DNA of 13,411 nt from Streptomyces sp. NRRL WC-3742 (GCF_000720635.1 NZ_JOCF01000119.1:1-13411); one strand, 5' to 3'; counted from the first letter of the stretch, positions 1-7,615 are shown. Notes: a model not told the origin generated them from the sequence alone. Numbers and translations: made by a program.

Positions 1-91
1 CCCCACCCCCGTGGCCCCCGCCTCACCGCCGGTTCATCCGCCGGGGTAGGCGCACGGACGACCCGCCCGCCGCCAGCCCACGGAGACCCCG

Positions 92-1654
92 ATGCCCGCA
101 GAGGCCGACCCCACCCGCCGCACCGTCCTACGCACCACCCTCGCCGCCGCAGCCACCGGCGCCACCGCCCTCTCCCTGGCCGCCCCCACCCCCGCCGCCG
201 CCTCCCCGTCCGCGAGCGGCCGCACCACCACCCTCCCCCTCACCGGCCATCTCCCCACCGGCTGCCCCGACTTCGTCTACCTCCCCGTCGAAGTCCCCGA
301 GGGCGTACGGGAGATCGCCGTCACCTACGGCTACGACAAGCCCCCGGTCCCGGCCGGCACCCCCGGCAACTCCTGCGACATCGGCATCTTCGACGAGCGC
401 GGCACCGACCTCGGCGGCGAGGGCTTCCGCGGCTGGTCCGGCGGCTTCCGCACCGAGTTCAGCCTCGCCCGCGACGCCGCCACCCCCGGCTACCTGCCCG
501 GCCCGATCAACCCCGGCACCTGGCACCTCGTGCTCGGCCCCTACCAGGTGGCCCCGCAGGGCCTGGACTACCACGTCGAGGTCACCCTCACATTCGGCGA
601 GCCGGGGCCGGAGTTCGTCCCGCACTACCCGGCCGAGCGTGCCCGGGGCCGCGGCCGGGCCTGGTACCGGGGCGACTGCCACCTGCACACCGTGCACTCC
701 GACGGCCGCCGCCTCCCCGAGGAGGTCGCGGCCGGCGCCCGCGCGGCGGGCCTGGACTTCATCGTCTCCACCGACCACAACACCAGCTCCTCGCACGCCG
801 CCTGGGGCCCGCTGGCCGGCCCCGACCTGCTGATCCTGCCCGGCGAGGAGATCACCACCCGCAACGGCCACTGGCTCGCCCTCGGCCTGGAGGCCGGCGA
901 GTTCGTCGACTGGCGCTACCGCTCCCGCGACGAGGAGTTCCCGCGCTTCGTCCGCCAGGTCCACCGCTCCGGCGGCCTGGTGGTGCCCGCGCACCCGTAC
1001 TGCCCGTACGTCGCCTGCCAGTGGAAGTTCGGCTACGAGCAGGCCGACGCCGTCGAGGTGTGGAACGGCCCCTGGACGTACGACGACGAGTCGGCCGTCG
1101 ACACCTGGGACTCCCAGCTCGCCGTCGCCCTGCGCCACGGCCGCTCCTGGACGCCCGCGATGGGCAACAGCGACGCCCACAGCGTCCCGCAGGTGATCGG
1201 CTCCCCGCACAACGTCGTCCTCGCCGAGGACCTCACCCGCGACGCGGTCCTCGACGGGCTGCGCGCCGGGCGCAGCTGGCTCGCCGAGTCCTCCGCCGTG
1301 CACCTCGACCTCACCGCCACCGGCCACGGCCGCAGTGCGGGCATCGGCGAGGAGCTGACCGTCCCCGCCGACGCGCCGGTGGACGTGCGCCTCACCGTGT
1401 CCGGGGTGCCCGGCGGCACCGTCCGCCTGATCACCGACGAGGGCCAGATGCACCAGGAACCCCTGGCCGCGGACGGCTCCGGCACGGTCGTGTGGCGCAC
1501 CACCGCCTCCCTCGCCGCCTACGTCCGCGCCGAGGTGCGCCACCCGAAGGCGGACGGCACACCGGGCAGGGGCAACTCCATGGGGCCCGATCTCCCCTGG
1601 GGCCCGATGGCCGCCCTGACCAACCCGATCGTGCTGAGCGCCGGGGGCCGCTGA
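92..1654 (+). CDS. Tat-secreted CehA/McbA-type PHP-domain metallo-phosphoesterase
   Basis: The 520-residue protein begins with a twin-arginine signal: RR at residues 9-10 in the context TRRTVLR, then an alanine-rich hydrophobic stretch and a likely cleavage near residues 37-39. It should therefore be exported folded. Residues about 40-180 form a beta-rich N-terminal domain. Residues about 190-400 are a PHP (polymerase and histidinol phosphatase) metal-binding domain: HLH at 197-199, TDHN with D228 and H229, GEE near 252, HPY near 304, and NSDAH with D361 and H363. All expected metal ligands are present, so an active metallo-phosphoesterase or hydrolase is likely; the substrate cannot be read from sequence. 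The C-terminal 110 residues look like a beta-sandwich. ATG 92 follows GGAG at 81-84. Named CehA/McbA members hydrolyse carbamate esters, but most family members are uncharacterised, so that name is used here only for the fold. Confidence 0.9.
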   Translation: MPAEADPTRRTVLRTTLAAAATGATALSLAAPTPAAASPSASGRTTTLPLTGHLPTGCPDFVYLPVEVPEGVREIAVTYGYDKPPVPAGTPGNSCDIGIFDERGTDLGGEGFRGWSGGFRTEFSLARDAATPGYLPGPINPGTWHLVLGPYQVAPQGLDYHVEVTLTFGEPGPEFVPHYPAERARGRGRAWYRGDCHLHTVHSDGRRLPEEVAAGARAAGLDFIVSTDHNTSSSHAAWGPLAGPDLLILPGEEITTRNGHWLALGLEAGEFVDWRYRSRDEEFPRFVRQVHRSGGLVVPAHPYCPYVACQWKFGYEQADAVEVWNGPWTYDDESAVDTWDSQLAVALRHGRSWTPAMGNSDAHSVPQVIGSPHNVVLAEDLTRDAVLDGLRAGRSWLAESSAVHLDLTATGHGRSAGIGEELTVPADAPVDVRLTVSGVPGGTVRLITDEGQMHQEPLAADGSGTVVWRTTASLAAYVRAEVRHPKADGTPGRGNSMGPDLPWGPMAALTNPIVLSAGGR

Positions 1655-1670
1655 GCCCGGGTGGGGGACG

Positions 1671-1687
1671 ACTCGGACCACCCGAGT
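1671..1687. terminator. Weak hairpin after the PHP gene
   Basis: ACTCGG and CCGAGT form a 6-bp stem around a 5-nt loop, 17 bases after the stop codon. It is short and has no T-tract, so it is at best a weak terminator. The rest of the 162-bp gap to the next gene holds no convincing ORF. A TTGATC-like -35 at 1696-1701 lacks a good -10 partner. Confidence 0.25.
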
Positions 1688-1816
1688 GGACTAAGTTGAT
1701 CCCCGAACGCATCAGTCGTAGGGACGAGGCGGTCGGCTGTCCGTATCCGGACGGCCCGGCCGTCACCCCGCACCGGCTCCCCTCCCCTCCCCCGGCCCGC
1801 GAAGGGATCAGCAGCT

Positions 1817-2287
1817 GTGAACCGTACGACCGTAGGTGGGCCGGAACTAGGGGGCGGTCGGGGCGCGGGGGGCGTCCTGGTCCTCGTGGACCCGGCCGGC
1901 GCCGGCCACAGCAAGGTCGCCGAACTCCTCGCGGCCCGCCTGCACCCGAGCGTCCACCTCCGGACGGACGACTTCCTGCGCGTCATCCGCGACACCCCCA
2001 CCCCTCTCGACGCGCAGCGCCGCACCACCACCGCCCTCGCGGCCGCCGCCCAGGCGGCCTTCGCCTACGCCACCGGCGGCTACCAGGTCGTCCTCGAGTC
2101 CCCGGCCGCCCCGCCCACCCTCGACACCTTCCGCCGCGAGAGCCGCACCACCGGCGCCGCCCTCCACTACGTCGTCCTCTCCCCCTCCTCCGACGACCCC
2201 GGGGCCACCGCCGAGCCCACCCCCGAGGCCACCGCCGACTCCATCCTCACCTCCCTCCCCCACCGCACCCACCTCCTCGGCTGGTAA
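1817..2287 (+). CDS. Degenerate P-loop (AAA/zeta-toxin/gluconokinase-like) protein
   Basis: This is a 156-residue protein with a GTG start preceded by GAAGGG (1801-1806). After a glycine-rich leader, the hydrophobic strand VLVLV leads into DPAGAGHS (residues 25-32), which sits where a Walker A motif GxxGxGK(S/T) belongs. The first Gly is Asp25 and the catalytic Lys is His31. The following pattern, with an LRTDDF acidic motif, a conserved Ala-rich helix, AYATGGYQVVLES and LHYVVLSPS, matches small AAA-family ATPases of Streptomyces as I know them. Those are longer and carry an arginine-rich lid before a final TPE-A-D-VL helix. Here the last 40 residues jump from LSPS to TPEATADSIL, as if the lid had been deleted. 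ATP hydrolysis is therefore doubtful. It may be an eroding gene or a pseudoenzyme. The reading frame itself is intact. Confidence 0.65.
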   Translation: MNRTTVGGPELGGGRGAGGVLVLVDPAGAGHSKVAELLAARLHPSVHLRTDDFLRVIRDTPTPLDAQRRTTTALAAAAQAAFAYATGGYQVVLESPAAPPTLDTFRRESRTTGAALHYVVLSPSSDDPGATAEPTPEATADSILTSLPHRTHLLGW

Positions 2288-2348
2288 CTCCGCACCCCTG
2301 CCGTCACGTTCCGTGTTCGGATCGGTACACGTCTGGGTACGTACCCCG

Positions 2349-2369
2349 CGCGCCCGAGGGTCGGGCGCG
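2349..2369. terminator. Perfect 9-bp hairpin before the methyltransferase
   Basis: CGCGCCCGA (2349-2357) pairs perfectly with TCGGGCGCG (2361-2369) around a GGG loop. It could terminate transcription of the upstream P-loop gene. Alternatively, if the methyltransferase promoter lies upstream, it would be a leader structure ending 25 bases before the start codon. The perfect 10-bp palindrome GGTACGTACC at 2336-2345 lies directly before it and could be an operator or contain a -10 element (TACGTA). Confidence 0.4.
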
Positions 2370-2394
2370 AACCGATCACGGAGACCCAGCGGCC

Positions 2395-3204
2395 ATGGAC
2401 CACAACCACATCCCGCCCACGGTGCGGCGCACCTACGGCACGGACGACCTGTCGACCGCACCGTCGTTCGCCGGGGGATTCATCAACTTCGGCGACTGGC
2501 AGGGCATCGACCTCACCGCGCCCACCGCCGAGGACCGGGTGCGCAGCCAGGAGCAGCTCTACCGCCGGGTGCTGCGCGCCTTCCCCGAACCCGGCGAGCA
2601 GCTGCGCCTCGCGGAGGTCGGCTGCGGGCGGGGGCTCGGGGCGGCCCTGGCGCTACGGGAGTTCCGGTTCGCCTCGGTGACGGGCGTGGACATCCACCCC
2701 GACCAGATCGAACGCGCCCGCGCCGTCAACGCCCTCGCCCTGGCCACCTATCCGGACCGCCTCGCCTACACCCTCGGCTCCGCCGACGAACTGCCCTTCC
2801 CCGACGCCTCCCTGGACGGCCTCTTCTCCGTCGAGGCCGCCCAGCACTTCCGCGAACTGACGAGCTTCGCCCGCGAGTCCGCCCGCGTGCTGCGCCCCGG
2901 CGGCCGCCTGGTGGTCACCACCTTCTTCGCCGCCCCCGGCCCGGAGATCGCCGAACGCCTGAAGATCCTCCTCGCCAGCTTCGCCGACGGCCTCGACGTC
3001 CCCCACACCCTCGACGACTTCACCACCGACCTCGCCACCTCCGGCTTCGCCTCCGTCTCCGTCGACCCCATCGGCCCCGACGTCTGGCCCGGCCTCGACC
3101 GCTACCTCACCGACACCGTCCCCACCGGCCACTGGACCCGCAACTTCCTCCCCGCCTGGCGCGACGGCCTCCTCGACTACCACCTCCTCACCGCCACCCG
3201 CTGA
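2395..3204 (+). CDS. Class I SAM-dependent methyltransferase
   Basis: A 269-residue protein with the Rossmann methyltransferase signature. Motif I is EVGCGRG at residues 74-80, the acidic end of strand 2 is GVDIHP with D99 (binds the SAM ribose), motif II is LPFPDASLDGLFSVEA around residue 133-148, and motif III is RVLRPGGRLVV around 164-174. The overall pattern is that of the UbiE/gamma-tocopherol or small-molecule methyltransferase group. The N-terminal YGTDDLSTAPSFAGGFINFGDW segment, before the fold, probably forms part of the acceptor pocket. The acceptor is unknown: no biosynthetic genes surround it. ATG 2395 was chosen because it follows GGAGA (2380-2384) and starts the recognisable domain; the frame is open further upstream but has no ribosome site there. 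A strong terminator follows directly, so this is probably a single-gene unit or the end of a short one. Confidence 0.88.
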   Translation: MDHNHIPPTVRRTYGTDDLSTAPSFAGGFINFGDWQGIDLTAPTAEDRVRSQEQLYRRVLRAFPEPGEQLRLAEVGCGRGLGAALALREFRFASVTGVDIHPDQIERARAVNALALATYPDRLAYTLGSADELPFPDASLDGLFSVEAAQHFRELTSFARESARVLRPGGRLVVTTFFAAPGPEIAERLKILLASFADGLDVPHTLDDFTTDLATSGFASVSVDPIGPDVWPGLDRYLTDTVPTGHWTRNFLPAWRDGLLDYHLLTATR

Positions 3205-3219
3205 GCGCTGAGACCTCGG

Positions 3220-3257
3220 GCCCGCCCGACGCCCTGCGGTCAGGACGTCGGGCGGGC
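3220..3257. terminator. Strong intrinsic-type terminator hairpin
   Basis: GCCCGCCCGACG (3220-3231) pairs perfectly with CGTCGGGCGGGC (3246-3257). Inside the loop, CCTG (3233-3236) pairs with CAGG (3241-3244) around CGGT, so almost the whole element is stem. It begins 16 bases after the methyltransferase stop. Like many Streptomyces terminators it lacks a U-tract. Confidence 0.75.
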
Positions 3258-3274
3258 GGGGGCCGGGGCGACAG

Positions 3275-3280
3275 TAGGGT
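3275..3280 (+). promoter_or_regulatory. Possible -10 element of the kinase gene
   Basis: TAGGGT fits the TAnnnT -10 pattern common in Streptomyces and lies 43 bases before the kinase GTG, just after the terminator. No good -35 hexamer is found at the right spacing, so the call is tentative. Confidence 0.3.
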
Positions 3281-3322
3281 GGTGTCGTCACACGTCAAGG
3301 CTCTTGCAGGGGTGGGATCTTC

Positions 3323-5254
3323 GTGCAGCACATCGGCGGCGGGCGGTACGTCCTGGAGCGCGAGGTCGCGAAGGGCGGGATGGGGAGGATCTGGGAGGCG
3401 CGGGACACGCTGCTGGGGCGGACGGTGGCGATCAAGGAGGTGTCGCTGGAGTCGGTCGCGCCCGCGCACCGGGAGGAGTTCCTGAGCCGGGCGGCCGGGG
3501 AGGGGCGGAAGGCGGCCGCGCTGGCGGACCATCCGAACGTGGTGACGGTGCACGACGTGGTCGTGGAGCACGGCATGCCGTGGACGGTCATGCAGTTCGT
3601 GCGGGGCCGGACGCTGGCGGAGGCGCTGGCGGGCGGGCCGATGGGGGTCGAGGAGGCGGCGGTGCTGGCGGCGCAGCTGCTGTCGGCGCTGGGGTTCGCG
3701 CACGGGGCCGGGATCGTGCACCGGGACGTCAAGCCGCTGAACATCATGATCAACGACGCCGACGGGCGGACGCTCCTGACCGATTTCGGGATCGCCAAGG
3801 ACGTCGCCGAGACGGGCCTGACGGAGACGGGTGTGGTCATCGGTTCGGCGCCGTATCTCGCGCCGGAGCGGCGGGACGGCGTGGACACCCCGGCCGGGGA
3901 CCTGTTCAGCCTGGGCGTGGCGCTGTTCGAGGCGGTGGAGGGGCACTCGCCGTTCGCCCGCCCGACGTGGACCGGGACCGTCCTGGCCGTGGCCGTGGAG
4001 CCCCTGCCGCCGATGGTGCGCGCCGGGCGGCTGGCCCCGCTGATCTCCGCGCTGACGGAGAAGGACCCGGCGGCCCGCCCGACGGCGGCGCAGGCCCTGG
4101 AGATGCTGGGCGTGCGGACGGAGTCGACGGCCGCGCGGGCACCGAGGCCCCAGGACGCGCCGCCGCCGTACTCGGCGACGGTGTTCGAGCAGGCCCCCTC
4201 GCGCTGGCTGAGCACGGGCATGGTGCTGCTGGCCCACGAGCGCGTCTCCGCCCTCGCGTTCAGCCCGGACGGCCGCACGCTCGCCACCGCCGGCGGCTCC
4301 CGGGCGCCGGCCGTCCACCTGTGGGACGTCGCCTCCGGCGAGCAGGTCGCGCGCTGGGGGGAGCCCCGGACGGCGGCGCGCACCACGGTCAGCCACCTCG
4401 CGTACAGCGCCGACGGCCGCGCCCTGTCCCTGGTGGAGGGGGTGCCGGTGACGAACTACGTGCCCCTGCACGTCGACGCCGTGCGGTGGGACACCGCCAC
4501 CGGGCGGGTGAGCGCCGGCCACCGGTTCAGGACCGACATCGTCACGGGCGCCGTCGCCCACAGCCCGGACGGGACGGTGCTGGCGAGCGTCGGCCGGGAC
4601 AAGGACCTGCGCCTGTGGGAGTCCGCCACCGGCGGGCTGGTCGGCGCGGTCAAACTGCGGGGCCTGTGCGCGGCGTTCAGCCCGGACGGGCGGCTGCTGG
4701 CGGTCGGCGGCGGCAAGCCGGGGCCGCGTTCGCGCGGCACGTGCTCGGTCACGCTCGTCGACGTGGGCAGCCGCGCCGTGCTCGGCGTGCTGCGCACGGA
4801 CGCGATGACCGCGGCCCACTCGGTGGCCTTCAGCCCCGACGGCCGTACGGTGATCGCCGGCGGCATCCCGGCCGGGGGCTGGTCACCGGCCGGGGTCACC
4901 CTGTGGGACGTCGCGACCGGCCAGGTGACCGGCGGCGTGGGCACGGCCGTCGTCCCGGCCGCGCCGAGGTTGGGCCTGAGCGCGGACGGCGGGACGGGCG
5001 CCGCGTACGGGGGCGGCGAGAGCGTCCACGTGTGGGACGTCGCCTCCGGCCGGGCCGTCGCGACCCTGGGGGTTCCCGAGACGGAGAACCGGATGCCGCC
5101 CTACCTCAAGTACTTCAACCTCAGGTACCTCAGCCTGGAGGCCCCTCAGCCCCTCGTCCTCGACCTCGCCGTCAGCCCGGACGGCTCGCTCGTGGCCGCC
5201 GCCTGCCGGGGCGGCGTGGTGCGGCTGTGGAGGACCGGCCCGGCCGACGCCTGA
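3323..5254 (+). CDS. Soluble Ser/Thr protein kinase with C-terminal WD40 propeller
   Basis: This 643-residue protein has a GTG start preceded by AGGGG (3308-3312). Residues about 9-270 are a complete Hanks-type kinase: glycine loop GGMGRI (18-23), VAIK with K38, HRD at 133-135 with K137 two residues on, DFG at 154-156, and YLAPER in the activation segment. All catalytic residues are present, so it should be active. Residues about 300-640 hold seven WD40-like units, each with an F/L-SPDG-R turn and, in most, a closing LWD-ATG type strand. That is enough for one closed beta-propeller, normally a protein-binding platform. No transmembrane segment or PASTA domain is visible, so unlike PknB-type receptors it is predicted to be cytoplasmic. 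The adjacent downstream lipoprotein, 112 bp away on the same strand, could provide an external sensor; that is inference. Partners and substrates are unknown. Confidence 0.93.
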   Translation: MQHIGGGRYVLEREVAKGGMGRIWEARDTLLGRTVAIKEVSLESVAPAHREEFLSRAAGEGRKAAALADHPNVVTVHDVVVEHGMPWTVMQFVRGRTLAEALAGGPMGVEEAAVLAAQLLSALGFAHGAGIVHRDVKPLNIMINDADGRTLLTDFGIAKDVAETGLTETGVVIGSAPYLAPERRDGVDTPAGDLFSLGVALFEAVEGHSPFARPTWTGTVLAVAVEPLPPMVRAGRLAPLISALTEKDPAARPTAAQALEMLGVRTESTAARAPRPQDAPPPYSATVFEQAPSRWLSTGMVLLAHERVSALAFSPDGRTLATAGGSRAPAVHLWDVASGEQVARWGEPRTAARTTVSHLAYSADGRALSLVEGVPVTNYVPLHVDAVRWDTATGRVSAGHRFRTDIVTGAVAHSPDGTVLASVGRDKDLRLWESATGGLVGAVKLRGLCAAFSPDGRLLAVGGGKPGPRSRGTCSVTLVDVGSRAVLGVLRTDAMTAAHSVAFSPDGRTVIAGGIPAGGWSPAGVTLWDVATGQVTGGVGTAVVPAAPRLGLSADGGTGAAYGGGESVHVWDVASGRAVATLGVPETENRMPPYLKYFNLRYLSLEAPQPLVLDLAVSPDGSLVAAACRGGVVRLWRTGPADA

Positions 5255-5365
5255 TCCGCCGGTCCCGGAAGGGGCGGCGGCGGGGGCCGTAGCGCCTCAT
5301 GGCACCATGGCGACCGCACGTTGACGAAGTGTCCGTGCGCGATCGACCGACACCTGGGGGCCCGC

Positions 5366-6187
5366 TTGTCCATCGTTCGAACCACCGCAGGGAAACCGCT
5401 CGCGGCCGGCGCCGCCGTCCTGGTCGCCGCCGCCGTGCTGGCCGGATGCTCCTCCTCCCCGGGGCCCGCGGGCGCGCCTGCGAACGCCGTCGCCTCCTCG
5501 AGCCCGGCCGCGGCGGGCGGTTCCGGTCTGGGGCACGACACTCCGGCGTCCACGCCGCCGCTCGGTGGCCTCGGTTCCACCGACAGCACGCCCGGCGGCA
5601 AGCCCAGCGGCCCGCCCGTCGCCATCGGCGCGCACCTGCGCGACCTCCTCCCGACCGCCGCCGTGCTGCCCGCCGGCTGGACGATCGACGGGGACGGCGG
5701 CGAGTCGGACACCGGCACCGACATCAACGACACCGACGAAGCGCTCCTACCGAAGGAGCCGTGCACCCAGATGCGGGTGGCCGGGGCGACGCTCACCGGG
5801 GACTTCCAAGCCTCGGCGGCGATGAACAAGGTCACCAACGGCAAGAACGACGTGGAGGTCCGGCTGTCCGCCTACCACCAGGGCGACGCCGCCAAGGTCC
5901 TGGAGGAGGTCCGGGCGTACGCGGCGCGCTGCAAGACGTACACCGGCAAGGACTGGGACAACAAGCCGGTGCCGGAGACGGTCACCGTGCAGGCGGTGCC
6001 GGGGCTCGGCGACGAGGCCATCGACCTGAAGCGGGTGCCGACCGGGCCCTACGCGACCGACGAGATGATCACGGTCCGGGTCGGCGACCGGCTGCTGAGC
6101 CTGTCGGGGGACAACATCGTCGACCAGGAGCACATGCCGCGCCTCCTGGAGCTGGCGACGCTGCTCGCCAAGACCGCCGGCAACTAG
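5366..6187 (+). CDS. Lipoprotein with PknH-like extracellular sensor domain
   Basis: This predicted 273-residue exported lipoprotein has a basic n-region (R5, K10), a hydrophobic alanine/valine core, and the lipobox LAGC with the lipidated cysteine at residue 28. TTG 5366 was chosen because GGGGG (5356-5360) lies 5 bases upstream and it gives a normal 27-residue signal peptide. Residues 29-85 are a Ser/Pro/Gly-rich low-complexity tether. The folded part, from about residue 90, has the pattern LLP-VLPAGW, an EPC cysteine, AARC, VPGLGDEAI and VRVGDRLLSLS. This resembles the PknH C-terminal or sensor-domain family that caps mycobacterial receptor kinases. Two cysteines in the mature domain could form a disulfide. 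Its position directly after a kinase that has no membrane anchor suggests a related role, but the ligand and function are unknown. Confidence 0.8.
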   Translation: MSIVRTTAGKPLAAGAAVLVAAAVLAGCSSSPGPAGAPANAVASSSPAAAGGSGLGHDTPASTPPLGGLGSTDSTPGGKPSGPPVAIGAHLRDLLPTAAVLPAGWTIDGDGGESDTGTDINDTDEALLPKEPCTQMRVAGATLTGDFQASAAMNKVTNGKNDVEVRLSAYHQGDAAKVLEEVRAYAARCKTYTGKDWDNKPVPETVTVQAVPGLGDEAIDLKRVPTGPYATDEMITVRVGDRLLSLSGDNIVDQEHMPRLLELATLLAKTAGN

Positions 6188-6220
6188 GGCCTGTCCGGCG
6201 GATCTTGCCGGACAGGCCCT
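6186..6220. terminator. Perfect 14-bp bidirectional terminator between converging genes
   Basis: AGGGCCTGTCCGGC (6186-6199) and GCCGGACAGGCCCT (6207-6220) are exact reverse complements around a 7-nt loop. The stem includes the last two bases of the lipoprotein stop codon (TAG, 6185-6187). It serves the + strand gene and, being symmetrical, also the MFS gene arriving from the other side (stop at 6272). Very similar palindromes occur between genes in other Streptomyces genomes as far as I recall, so it may be a dispersed repeat. Confidence 0.8.
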
Positions 6221-6271
6221 GGCACGCCCCGCGCGGGAGCCCGCCCGGGCTCCCGCGCTCAGGGGCCCGCG

Positions 6272-7564
6272 TCAGCAGGCCACCGGCTGCGCGGCCCCCG
6301 CAGGGCGGGCCGGGGCCTCCAGGGCGTCGAGGCGGCGCAGGCTGGCCCGGCGCTGGAGGGCGCCGAGGCCCGTGGTGGCGGCGCCGAGGGCGAGCCAGCC
6401 GAGGGGGCCGGCGGCCATCACCGCGCCGGTGAGCAGCAGCGGTCCGGCCGCCCGCTGCACCGACTGGGCCATCCCGGCCACGCCCAGGTAGGAGGCGCCC
6501 GCCCCGGCGGGAGCGAGGCTGACGGCCAGCTCCCAGGAGGTCACCGAGCGCAGCAGTTCGGCGAAGGTGACCAGCATGGCGGCGGCCAGCAGGGCCAGGG
6601 AGGCCGTCCAGGCCCCGCCTCCGGCGGACAGGGCGATCAGCGCGCAGGCGGCGAGCACCGTGAGCCCGTACCAGCGCACCGCCCTGGTGGCGCCGCGGGC
6701 GCCCTGGGCCCAGGCGGAGACGCGCAGTTGGAGGGCGACGACGAGCACGGTGTTGAGCACCAGGAAGACGGGGACGACGGCGCTGGGGGCCGAGGTGTGG
6801 TGGACGAGCCAGACCGGCAGGCCGACGTTGAGGATCGAGTCGTCCAGGCTGAGCGGCATGTCCATCAGGACGAAGAGCAGGTAGCCCTTGTCCCGCCAGG
6901 GGCCGCGCGGTGCGTGAGCAGCCTCGGGGGCCTCCGCCGAAGGAGCGGGGGCCGTGAGCAGCCCCCGCCCGGCGGGCTCCCGGGTGCGGCGCACCAGTTC
7001 GGCGGCGAGGACGTAGGAGAGCGCGTTGCCGAGGATCAGCACCTGGTACGCGGTGGTGGTCCCGAAGGCGAGGCCGAGGGCGGCGATCCCGGCCCCGACG
7101 GCGTACCCGGCGTTGGCGATGCTGCGGAACAGGGCCTGGAAGGTGCCGCGCTGCTCGCCCGCGACGCGGCTGGCGAAGAGCATCTCGAGGGTCTTGGCGG
7201 AGCGTTCGGCCAGGCAGGTCACGGCGACGACCAGCAGCAGGGCGAGGAAGTCGTGGACGATGAGCATCAGGCCCATGGTGCCCAGGCGCAGCAGGTGGCT
7301 GGCGATCAGCAGGCCCCGGACGGGGAAGCGTTCGGCGGCCCGCCCGGCGAGGGGCGATCCGGCGATCCCGGCGACGGCCGCGACGCCGAGCATGAGGCCG
7401 AGCTGCCGCTCGTCGAGGCCGCAGACGAAGGTGAAGTAGAGCACCGAGGCGGCCGCCCACACGCCGGTGCCGGTACGGTCGATGCCCTGCGCCAGCAGCA
7501 TGATGCGCGCGTCGCGTCCGCCCGGTGGCCGGCGCAGCTGTGCGATCAGTCCGTTGTCCCGCAT
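6272..7564 (-). CDS. MFS transporter, probable drug or metabolite exporter
   Basis: A 430-residue polytopic membrane protein with about 10-12 hydrophobic segments separated by short basic loops. The loop after the second segment (GRAAERFPVRG) looks like MFS motif A, and a longer central loop, rich in Ala and Pro and lying around residues 195-220, separates the two halves. The start ATG at 7564 is preceded on this strand by AGGGGGAG at a good distance. Family knowledge suggests a proton-driven exporter of a small molecule. It is transcribed divergently from a condensation-domain gene with a palindromic operator between them, so it may export the product made with that enzyme or confer self-resistance. 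No substrate can be assigned. Confidence 0.88.
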   Translation of the reverse strand: MRDNGLIAQLRRPPGGRDARIMLLAQGIDRTGTGVWAAASVLYFTFVCGLDERQLGLMLGVAAVAGIAGSPLAGRAAERFPVRGLLIASHLLRLGTMGLMLIVHDFLALLLVVAVTCLAERSAKTLEMLFASRVAGEQRGTFQALFRSIANAGYAVGAGIAALGLAFGTTTAYQVLILGNALSYVLAAELVRRTREPAGRGLLTAPAPSAEAPEAAHAPRGPWRDKGYLLFVLMDMPLSLDDSILNVGLPVWLVHHTSAPSAVVPVFLVLNTVLVVALQLRVSAWAQGARGATRAVRWYGLTVLAACALIALSAGGGAWTASLALLAAAMLVTFAELLRSVTSWELAVSLAPAGAGASYLGVAGMAQSVQRAAGPLLLTGAVMAAGPLGWLALGAATTGLGALQRRASLRRLDALEAPARPAGAAQPVAC

Positions 7565-7599
7565 GTCGGCTCCCCCTGGTGCCTCTGCCTTCCGATTTA

Positions 7600-7615
7600 A
7601 TCTCGACGTCAAGAT
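7600..7615. promoter_or_regulatory. MarR-like palindromic operator in the divergent promoter region
   Basis: ATCTCGACGTCAAGAT is a 16-bp palindrome with one mismatched pair (7 of 8 positions match), centred on GACGTC. It lies in a locally AT-richer patch in an otherwise GC-rich gap, 36 bases upstream of the MFS start. On the - strand it contains TTGACG, a good -35 hexamer, so a bound repressor would cover the MFS promoter. The sequence style resembles operators of MarR-family regulators of exporters. No regulator gene is present in this window. A weak candidate promoter for the + gene (CTCGAC at 7714, AAGACT at 7738) lies further right; otherwise nothing else is recognisable in the 270-bp gap. 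Confidence 0.5.

Noticed and set aside
31..50. GGTTCATCC resembling one unit of a PhoP box upstream of the PHP gene
   Set aside because: Pho boxes need at least two direct 11-bp units; the following 11 bases (GGGGTAGGCGC) do not match. One unit is expected by chance.
3188..4819. Long open frame antisense to the kinase gene
   Set aside because: High GC content keeps antisense frames open. The translation is Arg/Ala/Gly/Pro-rich without domains, whereas the + strand has full kinase and WD40 motifs.
5321..5365. TTG at 5321 as start of the lipoprotein
   Set aside because: It would add 15 residues before the signal peptide and has no ribosome-binding site. TTG 5366 has GGGGG at proper distance.
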